DNA of 64,000 bases from CAIVVT01 sp963757265 (GCA_963757265.1 CAVWRA010000010.1:62001-126000); one strand, 5' to 3'; counted from the first letter of the stretch, positions 18,553-27,883 are shown. A program made the numbers and translations. The notes: a model not told the origin generated them from the sequence alone.

Positions 18553-18834
18553 ACAAGATCCTGCGGTGCGACTGGCATGCGCTACGCTCCAGCCCGCTGC
18601 GCTTCCATCTCCAGCCCAATGCCTACCCGTCGCCATCCCACCACAGCAGTTTGATCAGGTCCCGGGCACCAGTCCAGATTCAGAGACGACCGACTGCTGC
18701 GCGGCGCTGAATGCTGCCGTCGCCGGGTAGTCGAGGTTCACAGGGCGGCTGCGGAGCGATCCTGAGCGATTTCGTGAGTGCCGGCTGGACATTCGACGCT
18801 TGCTCCGAACGACGGGAGCGCCCATACTGCCCAC

Positions 18835-19041
18835 ATGACCCTAAAGAATGCGGCATTGCTGGCGCTGATCGGAACGCTCCTGCTCACGATTGTGCTGGCG
18901 GTGGATTTCATCAAGATCGTTTCGGGCTTTCTGAGCGACGTGGTTCCTGTGATGGCACTTCTGAGATCGCTGGTTTATTTACTGGCAAGCCTCAGCGTGA
19001 CGGTGTTCTTCTACGTCTTCCAGAGGGCGCAGTCCCGATGA
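18835..19041 (+). CDS. Small two-helix membrane protein, unknown
   Basis: A 68-residue protein from ATG 18835. Two hydrophobic segments are clear: NAALLALIGTLLLTIVLAVDF and SLVYLLASLSVTVFFYVFQR, joined by a short loop (IVSGFLSDVVPVMAL) and ending in a charged tail RAQSR. An upstream in-frame start at 18778 would add a low-complexity extension and is less likely. The family was not recognised. No operon partner lies within 380 bp. Confidence 0.55.
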   Translation: MTLKNAALLALIGTLLLTIVLAVDFIKIVSGFLSDVVPVMALLRSLVYLLASLSVTVFFYVFQRAQSR

Positions 19042-19426
19042 GGGGATGTTGGACGCAAACCGCCGTCGCCGGGGATGCTGATGACCACCGGGCGGCTGGC
19101 GAACGAACTGAGAGCGTCCTGTGCGCCGGGGCGGGGTGTTTGGCAGCAGAACGCCAGAGGTGATGTCTGCGGTTCTGGTGATGGGTTCGCCATCGTGATT
19201 CGAGCCGTCGTCTGGAAGGCGAGCAGCGGAATCCCGTGTGGCGCTCACACGACTGCGAGAGGGCGGCGACAACTTGTCGCAATTTTCCCATATCTCAGAG
19301 AACCCAGCACAACCTCAGGGGAGGTTTCGAGCAACTCTATATCCTATGGAAGGGGTACCTTATGGTGCGCGTAGGTTTGTTGAGTTCTTGCGGCATAGAG
19401 CTTCAGAATACAGTGAAGTAGTAGCC
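19042..19426. other. Intergenic region, no gene seen
   Basis: 385 bp upstream of the sugar isomerase. The isomerase frame stays open back to 19238, but that extension shows no family similarity. No promoter, repeat or RNA was recognised with confidence. Confidence 0.45.
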
Positions 19427-20287
19427 ATGACTCCGCAACTCGAACTGGCCGCCATCAGCGACGAATTCTCGCCGCAGCTGGAAACCGCGCTCGACGCCAT
19501 GTCCGCCATCGGCATGACGGGGGCCGAACTGAGGGTGGTGTGGGGCAAGAACATCCTCGATCTGAGCGACGCCGAGGCGGCGCGGGCCGTGGAGCTGGTG
19601 CGCTCGCACGGGATGCATGTCATCTCCATCGCCTCGCCGCTCCTCAAATGCGTGCTGCCCGGCGGCGGTGACGTGGATACGCGCTTCCAGCAGGACGTTT
19701 TCAATTCCGCCCACACCTTCGCCGATCAGCCGCGGCTGGCGGAGCGGGCCTGGCGCCTGTGTGAGCTGACGGGGGCCAGGATTGTCCGCGTCTTCTCCTA
19801 CTGGCGGACGGTCGAACCGGCCCGTTGTCACGAGGCGATCTGCAGGGCGCTGGGCGAGCTGGCCGGCCAGGCGGCGCCGCAGGGGGTCATCATCGGCCTG
19901 GAGAACGAGCACGCCTGCAACATCGGCTCGGCCGGCGAAGCAGTCCGGGTGCTGGACGATGTCGCCGACGTGAATTTGCAGCTGGTCTGGGATCCGGCCA
20001 ACATGCTGGTCGGCGGACAGGCGCCTTTTCCGGGCGGCTACGCAATTCTGCCCAAGAAGCGCATCGTGCACGTGCATGCCAAGGACTGCCACATGGAAGG
20101 ACACACGCCGGAGTGGGGTCCGCTGGGCACGCGGCAGGTGGATTGGAAAGGCCAGATCGCGGCGCTGCTGGCCGACGGCTACCGCGGCGCGGTCAGCCTG
20201 GAGACCCACTGGAGCGGTCCCGGCGGCGACAAGCTGCTGGGCAGCACGATTTGCGGCTGGAACCTGCGCGGGCTGCTGGCGGCATAG
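19427..20287 (+). CDS. Sugar phosphate isomerase/epimerase (xylose isomerase-like TIM barrel)
   Basis: 286 residues from ATG 19427. The AP-endonuclease-2/xylose isomerase-like fold is shown by the opening strand LELAAISDEFSPQLETALD and the metal-site motifs GVIIGLENEHACN, LQLVWDPANMLVGG, RIVHVHAKDCH and AVSLETHW (Glu, Asp, His and Glu ligands). Family members isomerise or epimerise keto-sugars or inositol derivatives and often work with Gfo/Idh/MocA dehydrogenases, one of which lies at 3184. The start is chosen where family similarity begins; the longer frame from 19238 looks spurious. Confidence 0.87.
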   Translation: MTPQLELAAISDEFSPQLETALDAMSAIGMTGAELRVVWGKNILDLSDAEAARAVELVRSHGMHVISIASPLLKCVLPGGGDVDTRFQQDVFNSAHTFADQPRLAERAWRLCELTGARIVRVFSYWRTVEPARCHEAICRALGELAGQAAPQGVIIGLENEHACNIGSAGEAVRVLDDVADVNLQLVWDPANMLVGGQAPFPGGYAILPKKRIVHVHAKDCHMEGHTPEWGPLGTRQVDWKGQIAALLADGYRGAVSLETHWSGPGGDKLLGSTICGWNLRGLLAA

Positions 20288-20333
20288 GGCGGGGAGTGGC
20301 GGAACGAGCTGGCGGGCGGCGCGGCCGAACACT

Positions 20334-22976
20334 TCAATTGGCGGATGACGATGATTGAGACGCAACCGGCAGCGTGACAGGCGCCGAGACGCGGCTGTTA
20401 TAGGCCACCGTCAGCGGGAGGCTTCCGGCGGCCGGAACGACCGTCTGCGGGCTCAGTTGGAAACCGACGATTGCCGTGCCGGCGCTGGTGTTCTGCTGAA
20501 CGGAGGTTACGGTCTGCGGAACGCCGCCGACCGACACTGTAATGGCATTCATGTCCAGGGGCGCGAGGCTGTTCGCAAGGCGCTGAACCGTCAGCGCGAT
20601 GCCGTCGCCGGGAAAGGCGGGATAGGCGCCCGAGTAAACGCCGCCGCTGAGGGCTGAAGCCGCCTGAATGATGTTCGGCCAAGGAACGCCACCCGAATAG
20701 AAGAGCAGCGGCGGAAGCGTCATGCCGAGATAGCTGACCTTGACCAGCACCGGGCCGGGCGGCAAATCCGATGGCGCGACGGCGATCAACAGGCCGAATA
20801 AGTAGGAAGCCGCCGTGTTTTCGTCGCCGTTGGGACCACTGATGGTCACCGAGAAGTCAGAACTCGACGCATAGCCCGAGACGCCCCCCACGCAGACGAT
20901 GAAATCCTGGCCCGGCTGCAAGCTGTTATCGAATGCCGAAACGGCGAACGGCAGTGCGGCCTGCGGCGGCGTCACCAGGAAGCCGGCCGGAACTTCCAGG
21001 AATTGGAGGCCGGAAGAGAGGGTCACGGTGGCCGTCCCCTGCTGGGCGTATTGCGAGACTGCGACCTGTGCGACGGCGTGCTGCGGAGCGATGATTGAGA
21101 TCTGCTCCACGAGGATGTCGCTGCTGCCGAAGCCGAAGCGCAGATTGGCCGCGGCGAAGTTCACGTTGGTCCCCTTGATGTCCACGAGCAGCCTGGATCC
21201 GGCAGGCGCCGAAGCGGGCGTTAATTGAATGGCGGGCGCCTGGCCCTGGGCGTAGGCATAGGAAGGCGGCGCGGCGGCGGGCGCAAAGAAGTTCGAATCC
21301 AGCCCGGCCGGGCTGAGGGCAATCACGGCGGCGTTGGCTCCCGGCAGAGCCGGGGGAACGACCACCGTCAACTGGCCGTTGGATGCCGACTGGACGGCCG
21401 CCGCGGCGCCGTCGAACATAATCCTGGTACCAGGACCCAGCCCCGAGCCGGTGATGGTCGCCGTGCCGTCGCCGTTCTGCTGGATGCCGCTGATGGCCGG
21501 AGGATCGGCGGAGGCCAGCAGAATGGCCGATGGCACGATCTCCATCTCGCCGCCCTGGCTCAGGATCAGGTGTTGCGGACCGGGCGAAGGGGGCGCAGCC
21601 GCGGAGACCTGGAACTGCAAATACCCGGCGCCGTAAGGGTACGCCATCAGGGACTGGATCATCTCCGGGAAGCCCAGGACCGAGGCGCTCAGGCCGGGCG
21701 CCGGGCTCACGCCATTGGCGGCGAAAAGCCCGTCGCCGGTGACGACCGCCGTCCCGGGGCTGCTGCCGAACGTGAACGTGGCCGGCTTGGCGGTGTCGTA
21801 GGCCTGCGCGGCCTGGTCCCACAGGAAACTGTAGGTCTGGATCCCGTAAATGTTGACGCTGGAAAGAGGCGTCACGGCGAAATTGACACCCTGGGTCGCG
21901 GCGCCCGCACTCACCTGGACCGGAGCGCCGGGCGAGGATGTGCCGGTCTGGAAAATCGTGTTGAACGCCGGGCCCGACGGGATGGTTCCCTGAGGACTGG
22001 TGGGAGGTATCACGTCGCCGGAGTAGGATTCGCCGGGCAGCGAAGGCGGCACGGTATGCGCGTACACCTGGTAAGAGCCGGCCGCAAGGCCGTCGATTTC
22101 GTAACTGCCGTCGGGATTGGTCAGAGTGCTGACCGCCTCGCCGCCGGGGGTAAGCGCCACCACGGAGGCCAGCGCCACGCCGCTGCCGCCCATCGTCACC
22201 TGGCCGGTGATGCTGCCGTAAGATCCAGCCCAGCCGGGCGTGGGGTACAGGATGGAGACCGCGGCGATGTCGTCTGCCCCGAGCGGATGGGCCCTGCTCA
22301 TGGCCCGCGTGATCTCAGTGGACATGGCGCTCGAGGTCCAGGTGTGCTGCAGACCGAGCGTGTGTCCGAATTCATGGACCAGGGTCAGGAACAGCCGGTC
22401 GCTATAGGAAGGTCCGATGCCGGTGGAAGATGTAGCCGGCGAGCGCAGGTCGGGCCCGATTACCATCGAGGATTGGGTGACCGGCACGTATGGCTGGCCA
22501 GTGGACGCGGTGGTGAGCTGGCCGGTGGTGATGGGGCCGGCCATCGCGATCACACCCGGCGGGACTTCGTCGAAGCTGATGACGACGGCCGGCAGGGTCA
22601 TGGTGACATTGGGTGTAGCCATGCCGCCGAAGCGGAAGCGGAACGTGGAAGTGGGGACCGAATTCCACATCTCGGCGGCGGCACGCATCTGGCTGACCAC
22701 CAGGTCGAACGTGTCGCCAGGCTCCAACTGGAGAGTCGAAGGCGGGTCCACGACAAAGAACTGCACCGCGCCGCCACGCAGGGTTTCCACGGCAAATCGC
22801 TCGAAGACGGGCGTGTAGGGCGGGCCGCTGCCTGCGTAATAAACGAAGTGGTAGTTGGCCAGGGCGAGGCCGGCCGTGAACACGACTGCCGTAATGAGGG
22901 CGAGGGCCCGTCTGGTCATTGCCGGTTTCACATTCGCCCCACGGGGGCGGGAATGCGTGTGCGGGCGCGCGTTCAT
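20334..22976 (-). CDS. Matrixin-type (M10) zinc metalloprotease with Ig/IPT-like repeats
   Basis: About 880 residues. After a signal segment (RALALITAVVFTAGLALA) comes a metzincin domain with the zinc motif HEFGHTLGLQH (H201, E202, H205, H211 from this start) and a downstream Met (SSAMSTEITRAMS) that may form the Met-turn. Next is a carboxypeptidase regulatory-like domain (GSITGQVTMGGSGVALASVV), then IPT/TIG-like domains (ISGIQQNGDGTATITGSGLGPG) and more beta-sandwich repeats to the C-terminus. It is predicted to be secreted or cell-surface. The ATG at 22976 overlaps the upstream stop (ATGA); ATG 22919 would give a more ordinary signal peptide and is a real alternative. Confidence 0.8.
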   Translation of the reverse strand: MNARPHTHSRPRGANVKPAMTRRALALITAVVFTAGLALANYHFVYYAGSGPPYTPVFERFAVETLRGGAVQFFVVDPPSTLQLEPGDTFDLVVSQMRAAAEMWNSVPTSTFRFRFGGMATPNVTMTLPAVVISFDEVPPGVIAMAGPITTGQLTTASTGQPYVPVTQSSMVIGPDLRSPATSSTGIGPSYSDRLFLTLVHEFGHTLGLQHTWTSSAMSTEITRAMSRAHPLGADDIAAVSILYPTPGWAGSYGSITGQVTMGGSGVALASVVALTPGGEAVSTLTNPDGSYEIDGLAAGSYQVYAHTVPPSLPGESYSGDVIPPTSPQGTIPSGPAFNTIFQTGTSSPGAPVQVSAGAATQGVNFAVTPLSSVNIYGIQTYSFLWDQAAQAYDTAKPATFTFGSSPGTAVVTGDGLFAANGVSPAPGLSASVLGFPEMIQSLMAYPYGAGYLQFQVSAAAPPSPGPQHLILSQGGEMEIVPSAILLASADPPAISGIQQNGDGTATITGSGLGPGTRIMFDGAAAAVQSASNGQLTVVVPPALPGANAAVIALSPAGLDSNFFAPAAAPPSYAYAQGQAPAIQLTPASAPAGSRLLVDIKGTNVNFAAANLRFGFGSSDILVEQISIIAPQHAVAQVAVSQYAQQGTATVTLSSGLQFLEVPAGFLVTPPQAALPFAVSAFDNSLQPGQDFIVCVGGVSGYASSSDFSVTISGPNGDENTAASYLFGLLIAVAPSDLPPGPVLVKVSYLGMTLPPLLFYSGGVPWPNIIQAASALSGGVYSGAYPAFPGDGIALTVQRLANSLAPLDMNAITVSVGGVPQTVTSVQQNTSAGTAIVGFQLSPQTVVPAAGSLPLTVAYNSRVSAPVTLPVASQSSSSAN

Positions 22977-23512
22977 TGCGGCCCCGATTGCTGCGGCACC
23001 CGGGCCTGCAATTCCCGCCACCTCAGGGTGAGGCCGTGATCGGACGCGTGAGCGCCCTCCGCGCCGAAGACCTCCGAACTCATTGTCCGGCGCTGCAACA
23101 CGACCTCACCCGAAGTGTTTGTGTGAACTTCGAATAAACCCTGGCACAAGCCGACGACGTAATTTGTTCCGCTCGGGCCGGTCCAATAAAACACCACATA
23201 TTCGACGCCTGGACGAAACACCGGAGCACCGGCGATGGCCTGGTGCAAACCCTTGAAATCTCCGCCCGGCACGGCGAGCTCGACGGCGGAGACAGGGCTG
23301 CCCTTGAGCGTTGCGCTGACCGCCAGACGGTAGGTGGTGTAGATCATCCCGTTGCGCTGGAAACTCGACACCGGGGCGGCAGTGGCGCGAACGATGGACG
23401 TGCTGCTGGCGATCAGGTCGTCGACACTCATGCGCCGCAGTGTTGTGGCCGCGGCCGGCAGCAGTGCCGCCAACAGCAGAATTCCGGTCACACTGGGTGC
23501 CCGCCTTCTCAT
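22973..23512 (-). CDS. Exported protein of unknown function coupled to the matrixin
   Basis: 179 residues with an N-terminal signal peptide (SVTGILLLAALLPAAATTLRR). The core, SVDDLIASSTSIVRATAAPV, then GMIYTTYRLAVSATLKG, VELAVPGG and GVEYVVFYWTG, is a small beta-rich domain commonly found next to secreted matrixin-like proteases in Acidobacteria. The last statement is from memory and was not searched. Its stop overlaps the matrixin start by 4 bp, so the two are co-translated. It might be a chaperone, inhibitor or substrate-binding partner (inference). Confidence 0.7.
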   Translation of the reverse strand: MRRRAPSVTGILLLAALLPAAATTLRRMSVDDLIASSTSIVRATAAPVSSFQRNGMIYTTYRLAVSATLKGSPVSAVELAVPGGDFKGLHQAIAGAPVFRPGVEYVVFYWTGPSGTNYVVGLCQGLFEVHTNTSGEVVLQRRTMSSEVFGAEGAHASDHGLTLRWRELQARVPQQSGPQ

Positions 23513-23706
23513 CTGTTACAGAGAGTGCAATTCGCCGACCGTTCGTCGCGATTCACTCAAAGCTTAAATATCAATAACTTACAGCCGACCGGACGGTGCG
23601 TGCCGGGTCACCGTGACACACTGCCGAATGTGTCAGACCCATTTCATCGGCACCCGCTGGCGAGGGAGCCGTGGTCGCCAGGGGGGCGGGAGCGCGCGCC
23701 AACGCC

Positions 23707-25608
23707 TCACGCCGGTCCCCGGTCCTGGACAATCAGGACCGGCGCGCCCACGGCGTGCCGGACGTGGTTGATGGTGGCGCCGTAAACCACGTCCTTGAGT
23801 CCGCGGTGCCCGTGGGCGCCCATCACGACGAGATCGGGGTGCAGGCGGCGGGCGGCGGCAATGATCTCGTCGGCCGCGCTGCGGGCGTAAACGACCTCGA
23901 GATCCGCCGCGATGCCGGCGGCATGCAGGGCGTCGAGCAATTGCTGGAAGTACAGCCGTCCCTGTTCTATCTCCGACGTCGAGGCCAGATCGCCGTACAC
24001 CTGGCTGGTGACGCCTTCCTCGACGTGCAGCAGGTGCAGCCGGGCGCCATACGTTTTGGCCAACGCCGAGGCATGGCCCAGGGCCACGGCGTCCAGGCGG
24101 GTATGATCCAGTGTCACCAGGATATTGCGGTACTCGGCCTGCAACGTGATCTCAGCCGCGGGCGCGGCGACCAGGGAGGCCGGCTTCTCGGGCCGCAAGC
24201 GCATCCAGCGCCGGATGGCGGGCTCGAACGTCACGTAAGCCAGTAACAGGCCGATGGTTATGAGCAGCGGGAACAGCAGCAGTTCCAGCCACATCCGCCC
24301 CGCGCCGGCGCCTTGCAGCCAGTCCTCGATGACCTGGCAGGCCAGCCAGATGTTCAGGCCCAGAATGAGCGCCGTGGAGGCCCAGCTCAGCGCGCGGACC
24401 CAGGCGGCGTTGGCGAAATTGCCCATCCGCCCGCGGTCGTTGGTGAATTGGACCAGCGGAATCACGGCGAAGGGGAGCTGCAGGCTGAGGATAACCTGGC
24501 TGAGGATGATCAGCTGGAAAGTGGCCCGCTCGCCGGCCAGCCAGATCACCAGGGCGGCCGGAGTGACCGCCAGGGAGCGCGTCAACAAGCGCCGCAGCCA
24601 GGGCTTCATGCGGAAGTTGAGGAAACCCTCCATCACGACCTGGCCGGCCAGGGTGCCGGTGATGGTGGAGGACTGGCCCGAACAGATCAGCGCAATGGCG
24701 AACACCAGGCTGGCGACCGAGGTGCCGAGCAGCGGGGCCAGCAACTGGTAGGCCTGCTGGATCTCCGTGACGACGATGCCGCGCTGGAAGAAGATCGCCC
24801 CGGCGAGCACCAGGATGGCGATGTTCACGAGCATCGCGCCGTTCAGCGCGACGGCCGAATCGAGCAGGTTGAAGCGGCAGGCGCTGCGTTTGGCGGCCGG
24901 GCCGCCGCCGATCTGCCGCGTCTGGACGAGGGACGAGTGCAGATACAGGTTGTGCGGCATGACGGTGGCGCCGAGAATGCCGACGGCGATGTAGAGGCTG
25001 TTGGCGTCCAGCCACGGAATCGCGCCCAGGGCCACCTGGTGCAAGTTCGGCTTGGCCAGGATCAGCTCCAGCAGGAAAGCTGCGCCGATGGTGGTAATGA
25101 AACCGAGGATCAACGTCTCCAGCGCGCGCATGCCGAAGCGCCCCATCCACAGCACGAGCAGCGCGTCGCCGGCCGAAACCAACACCCCCGCGAGCAGTGG
25201 CAGCCCGAACAGCAGCTTGAGGCCGATGGCCGTGCCGAGCACTTCGGCCAGGTCGCAGGCCGCGATGGCGATCTCGCACAGCACCCACAGCGCGTGGCTG
25301 ACCAGCTTGGGGTAGGATTCCCGGCACGCCTGCGCCAGGTCCCGGCCGGTGACGATGCCCAGCCGCGCGCTGAGCGTCTGCAGCAGGATCGCCAGGCCGT
25401 TCGACACCACCAGTACCCACAGCAGCTTGTAGCCGAAGCGCGCGCCACCCTCCAGGTCCGTCGCCCAGTTGCCCGGATCCATGTAACCGACGCTGACCAG
25501 GTAGGCCGGTCCGGAGAAGGCGAACATGCGCCGCCACACGGAAGCGTGCGCCGTCGTCACCGAGGAGTGAACCTCGGGCATCGAGGGCGTATCGGTGTGC
25601 GAGGACAT
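23707..25608 (-). CDS. Nramp-family divalent metal transporter fused to a C-terminal UspA domain
   Basis: 633 residues. Residues ~25-470 are an Nramp/MntH membrane domain with the TM1 metal-site motif DPGN (in YMDPGNWATDLEGG) and the TM6 motif MPH (VMPHNLYLHSS), which bind Mn2+/Fe2+ in characterised members. Residues ~485-633 are a universal stress protein domain: YRNILVTLDHTRLDAVA at its start and the ATP-site pattern GAHGHRG with GATINHV near its end. The soluble domain is predicted to be cytoplasmic and could gate or sense transport state (inference). It is a single gene with a short intergenic gap on either side. Confidence 0.9.
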   Translation of the reverse strand: MSSHTDTPSMPEVHSSVTTAHASVWRRMFAFSGPAYLVSVGYMDPGNWATDLEGGARFGYKLLWVLVVSNGLAILLQTLSARLGIVTGRDLAQACRESYPKLVSHALWVLCEIAIAACDLAEVLGTAIGLKLLFGLPLLAGVLVSAGDALLVLWMGRFGMRALETLILGFITTIGAAFLLELILAKPNLHQVALGAIPWLDANSLYIAVGILGATVMPHNLYLHSSLVQTRQIGGGPAAKRSACRFNLLDSAVALNGAMLVNIAILVLAGAIFFQRGIVVTEIQQAYQLLAPLLGTSVASLVFAIALICSGQSSTITGTLAGQVVMEGFLNFRMKPWLRRLLTRSLAVTPAALVIWLAGERATFQLIILSQVILSLQLPFAVIPLVQFTNDRGRMGNFANAAWVRALSWASTALILGLNIWLACQVIEDWLQGAGAGRMWLELLLFPLLITIGLLLAYVTFEPAIRRWMRLRPEKPASLVAAPAAEITLQAEYRNILVTLDHTRLDAVALGHASALAKTYGARLHLLHVEEGVTSQVYGDLASTSEIEQGRLYFQQLLDALHAAGIAADLEVVYARSAADEIIAAARRLHPDLVVMGAHGHRGLKDVVYGATINHVRHAVGAPVLIVQDRGPA

Positions 25609-25784
25609 ACGTCGAGTCCGCCGGAACTAACAGTGTAATGCCTGGAAGCCGGTGGAATGCCTGGACCACGGTGCGTGGGCCGACAAGGGCGGGCGCGCCT
25701 CAGACCAGCAGGTCGCTTCCGGGACGCTGATACCAGCGTAGATAGTCGCGCCGACCCACCACCTGCCGGCATGAACTATTTATG

Positions 25785-25795
25785 GTACATTGTAC
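25785..25795. promoter_or_regulatory. Palindromic operator candidate upstream of HigBA-like module
   Basis: GTACATTGTAC is a perfect inverted repeat around a central base, in an AT-rich stretch 15 bp before the toxin GTG start. Type II modules with an XRE antitoxin normally autoregulate through such a palindrome, so this is a likely binding site. Confidence 0.45.
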
Positions 25796-25810
25796 TAGAT
25801 AAGGTGCAGG

Positions 25811-26167
25811 GTGCCGGACGATCCACAGCCGCAGAAAATCCCGCTGGTCTTTTACCGCACGGCGGCGGGTGGCGAGCCGGTAAGGGAGTGGCTGAAAGGG
25901 TTGGAGGAAGCCGAGCGCCAGGGCGTCGGGCGGGACCTGATGCGGGCGCAATGGCGCTGGCCAGTGGGGATGCCGCTGTGCCGCCCACTGGGAAGCGGGC
26001 TATGGGAAATCCGAACGGACCTGCCGACGAATCGGACGGCGCGTGTGCTGCTGTGCCTGCACCGCGGGCGCTTGGTCGCGTTGCACGGGTTCATCAAAAA
26101 AACGCGGGCCACGCCGGATGAGGATTTGGCACTGGCGCGCCAGCGCCGGAAGGAGTTGGAGTCATGA
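25811..26167 (+). CDS. RelE/HigB-type toxin (phage-derived Gp49-like)
   Basis: 118 residues starting with GTG. The pattern PLVFYRTAAGGEPVREWLKGL, PLGSGLWEIRTDLP, RVLLCLHRGRLVALHGFIKKT is the phage-derived Gp49/HigB-like fold: a ribosome-dependent or free mRNA interferase in characterised relatives. Basic residues in the FIKKT strand are typical. The toxin gene comes first, as in higBA, and overlaps the XRE antitoxin gene by 4 bp (ATGA). The frame matches a toxin start just after the palindromic operator candidate. Confidence 0.87.
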   Translation: MPDDPQPQKIPLVFYRTAAGGEPVREWLKGLEEAERQGVGRDLMRAQWRWPVGMPLCRPLGSGLWEIRTDLPTNRTARVLLCLHRGRLVALHGFIKKTRATPDEDLALARQRRKELES

Positions 26168-26442
26168 GCAAAAAGCATATCGGTTCCAGCCTGGATGACT
26201 TTCTCAAGCAGGAGGGCATCTTCGAAGAGGCGCAAGCGCAGGCGATCAAGGAAGTTGTCGCGTGGCAGCTGGCCCAGGCCATGAAGAAACAGAAAATCTC
26301 CAAGAACAAGCTGGCAACGCTGCTCAAGACCAGCCGCACCCAGGTGGACCGTATCCTCGATCCGAAAAACGACATCACGCTCGGCAGCTTGCAGCGGGCG
26401 GCTGCGATGGTCGGGCGGCGCGTAACGATCGAGCTGGTGTAG
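26164..26442 (+). CDS. XRE-family HTH antitoxin (HigA-like)
   Basis: 92 residues. The C-terminal two-thirds form an HTH: QAMKKQKISKNKLATLLKTS with the recognition helix near RTQVDRILDPKN, then DITLGSLQRAAAMVG, as in HigA-type antitoxins. The N-terminal helix (DDFLKQEGIFEEAQAQAIKE) may contact the toxin. It is translated from an ATG overlapping the toxin stop. It probably binds the palindrome at 25785 as autorepressor (inference). Confidence 0.87.
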   Translation: MSKKHIGSSLDDFLKQEGIFEEAQAQAIKEVVAWQLAQAMKKQKISKNKLATLLKTSRTQVDRILDPKNDITLGSLQRAAAMVGRRVTIELV

Positions 26443-26472
26443 AGGCAGGGAACCGGGCGAGGCGAAAGCCCG

Positions 26473-26724
26473 AATCAGTAGCTGCTCAATTTCATCCAGC
26501 GAAATCTCATTCTGTGGCCGGTCGCAGAGCTTCGCTGTGCGCGGCGACTCGTGGTTGGCAATGTGCTGCACGGCTTCACGCGTGCTTTTGCTCTTCAGTT
26601 GCGCGGTAATGCCGGTCGACCGAAAGGCATGGTTTCCGATCCGCGTCTCGAGGCCGGCGACGGCCGTGCGGCGCTGGTTGTAGACTGGTGCGCAAGCCGG
26701 AAGCCCGTACGACGATGGGAGCAC
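26473..26724 (-). pseudogene. Tyrosine recombinase (integrase) C-terminal remnant
   Basis: On the minus strand ~84 residues read RIGNHAFRSTGIT, then HIANHESPRTAKLCDR and EISLDEIEQLLI. This is the end of a phage-type tyrosine recombinase catalytic domain: the HxFR box, the second His region and the C-terminal EISLDEIE helix. The position normally held by the catalytic Tyr (LYDR) is Cys (LCDR). The rest of the gene is missing upstream, where the divergent UroD-family gene begins, and the frame runs on antisense through the toxin genes without a native stop. It is a relic of a past integration. Confidence 0.65.
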
Positions 26725-26725
26725 C

Positions 26726-27883
26726 GTGACTCACAAACAGCGTTTGTTGATGGCGATCGGGAGGGGCGTCCCCGATCGTCTGCCCGCCACCACGCATCAC
26801 GTGATGGCCTGGTTCCGCGACAAGTACATGGGCGGCAGGTCGATCCCGGAGTTCTTCGACGAATTCGGGCTCGACGCCATCACGTGGACCGTGCCCCACA
26901 AGCCCGACCCTGCCAAAGGCGAGTATGCGGACCCGTTGCAGGGCGAGCCGGGGTTTCTCGAAAGCCGGCGGGTGGCGTCGCCCAACTGGCACGTCGAGTT
27001 CGAGGACGTCCCAGGACGCGACCGCAAAACCAAGCGCTACCGCTTCGTCACGCCCAAGGGCGAGCTCAGTATGGTCCTCGAGGAGGACGCATACTCGGCC
27101 TGGGTGGGGGAGCCGCTGATTAAAGAGAAAACGGATATCGAGCTCGTCGGCGCGTTCGCCACGGCGCCCAAGTGCGACGTTGAAGCGGTGAACCGGACGG
27201 TCGTGGAAATGGGCGAGCGGGGCATTGTGCGGGGCCACATCTGCTGTTTCGACGTGTTCGGGCAGCCGGGATGCTGGCAGGACGCGTGCTGCCTCGCCGG
27301 GACAGAGAAGATGATCCTCGCCGCGCACGACGACCGGCCGTGGGTCCACGAGTTCCTGCGGATTCTGCAGCGGCGCAAGCGCGTGTTCGTCCAGTCGATG
27401 CAGGGCGCGCGCTACGACCTGGTGGAGTTCGGCGGCGGCGACGCATCCTCGACCGTTATCTCACCGAAGATGTTCGACGAGTTTGTCGCGCCTTACGATT
27501 CAGAACTGATCGCCGAAGCGCACCGTGCCGGCCAGCGGATCGTCTATCACACCTGCGGCGGCATGATGCCGCTGCTGGAGCGGATTGCGGCCATGGGGCC
27601 GGATGCCATGGAGACCTTCACGCCGGCTGCGATGGGCGGCGACATGGACCTGGCGGAGGCGAAACGGCGGATCGGCGAGAAGGTATGCATGATTGGGGGG
27701 TTCGACCAGTTCCACTTCCTCAAGGGCTGCACCGAGGCGGAAACGCGCGCCGAGGTGCGCCGCTGCTTCGAGGCGGCGGGAGGGAACGGGGGCTACATCC
27801 TGAGCCCGTCGGATCATTTCTTCGACGCGGATCCGGAACTGATCCGGGCATTCGCGGATGAAAGCAGACGGTATCTTTACTAA
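26726..27883 (+). CDS. Uroporphyrinogen decarboxylase-family protein (methyltransferase-like)
   Basis: 385 residues. The N-terminus THKQRLLMAIGRGVPDRLPAT is typical of the UroD superfamily, and the C-terminal half has the barrel motifs RIVYHTCGGMMPLLERI, GPDAMETFTPAAMGGDM and GEKVCMIGGFDQ. The HTCG segment resembles the metal-binding region of the corrinoid/CoM methyltransferase branch rather than true HemE. That branch, common in Acidobacteria and Planctomycetes beside sugar genes, is mostly uncharacterised. The next gene starts directly after its stop, so the two form an operon. Confidence 0.85.
   Translation: MTHKQRLLMAIGRGVPDRLPATTHHVMAWFRDKYMGGRSIPEFFDEFGLDAITWTVPHKPDPAKGEYADPLQGEPGFLESRRVASPNWHVEFEDVPGRDRKTKRYRFVTPKGELSMVLEEDAYSAWVGEPLIKEKTDIELVGAFATAPKCDVEAVNRTVVEMGERGIVRGHICCFDVFGQPGCWQDACCLAGTEKMILAAHDDRPWVHEFLRILQRRKRVFVQSMQGARYDLVEFGGGDASSTVISPKMFDEFVAPYDSELIAEAHRAGQRIVYHTCGGMMPLLERIAAMGPDAMETFTPAAMGGDMDLAEAKRRIGEKVCMIGGFDQFHFLKGCTEAETRAEVRRCFEAAGGNGGYILSPSDHFFDADPELIRAFADESRRYLY

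Noticed and set aside
18711..19163. 150-codon plus-strand frame
   Set aside because: It overlaps the two-helix membrane protein in another frame and shows no family pattern.
21225..23039. 604-codon plus-strand frame
   Set aside because: It is antisense to the matrixin gene and rich in Gly/Arg; no family motif.
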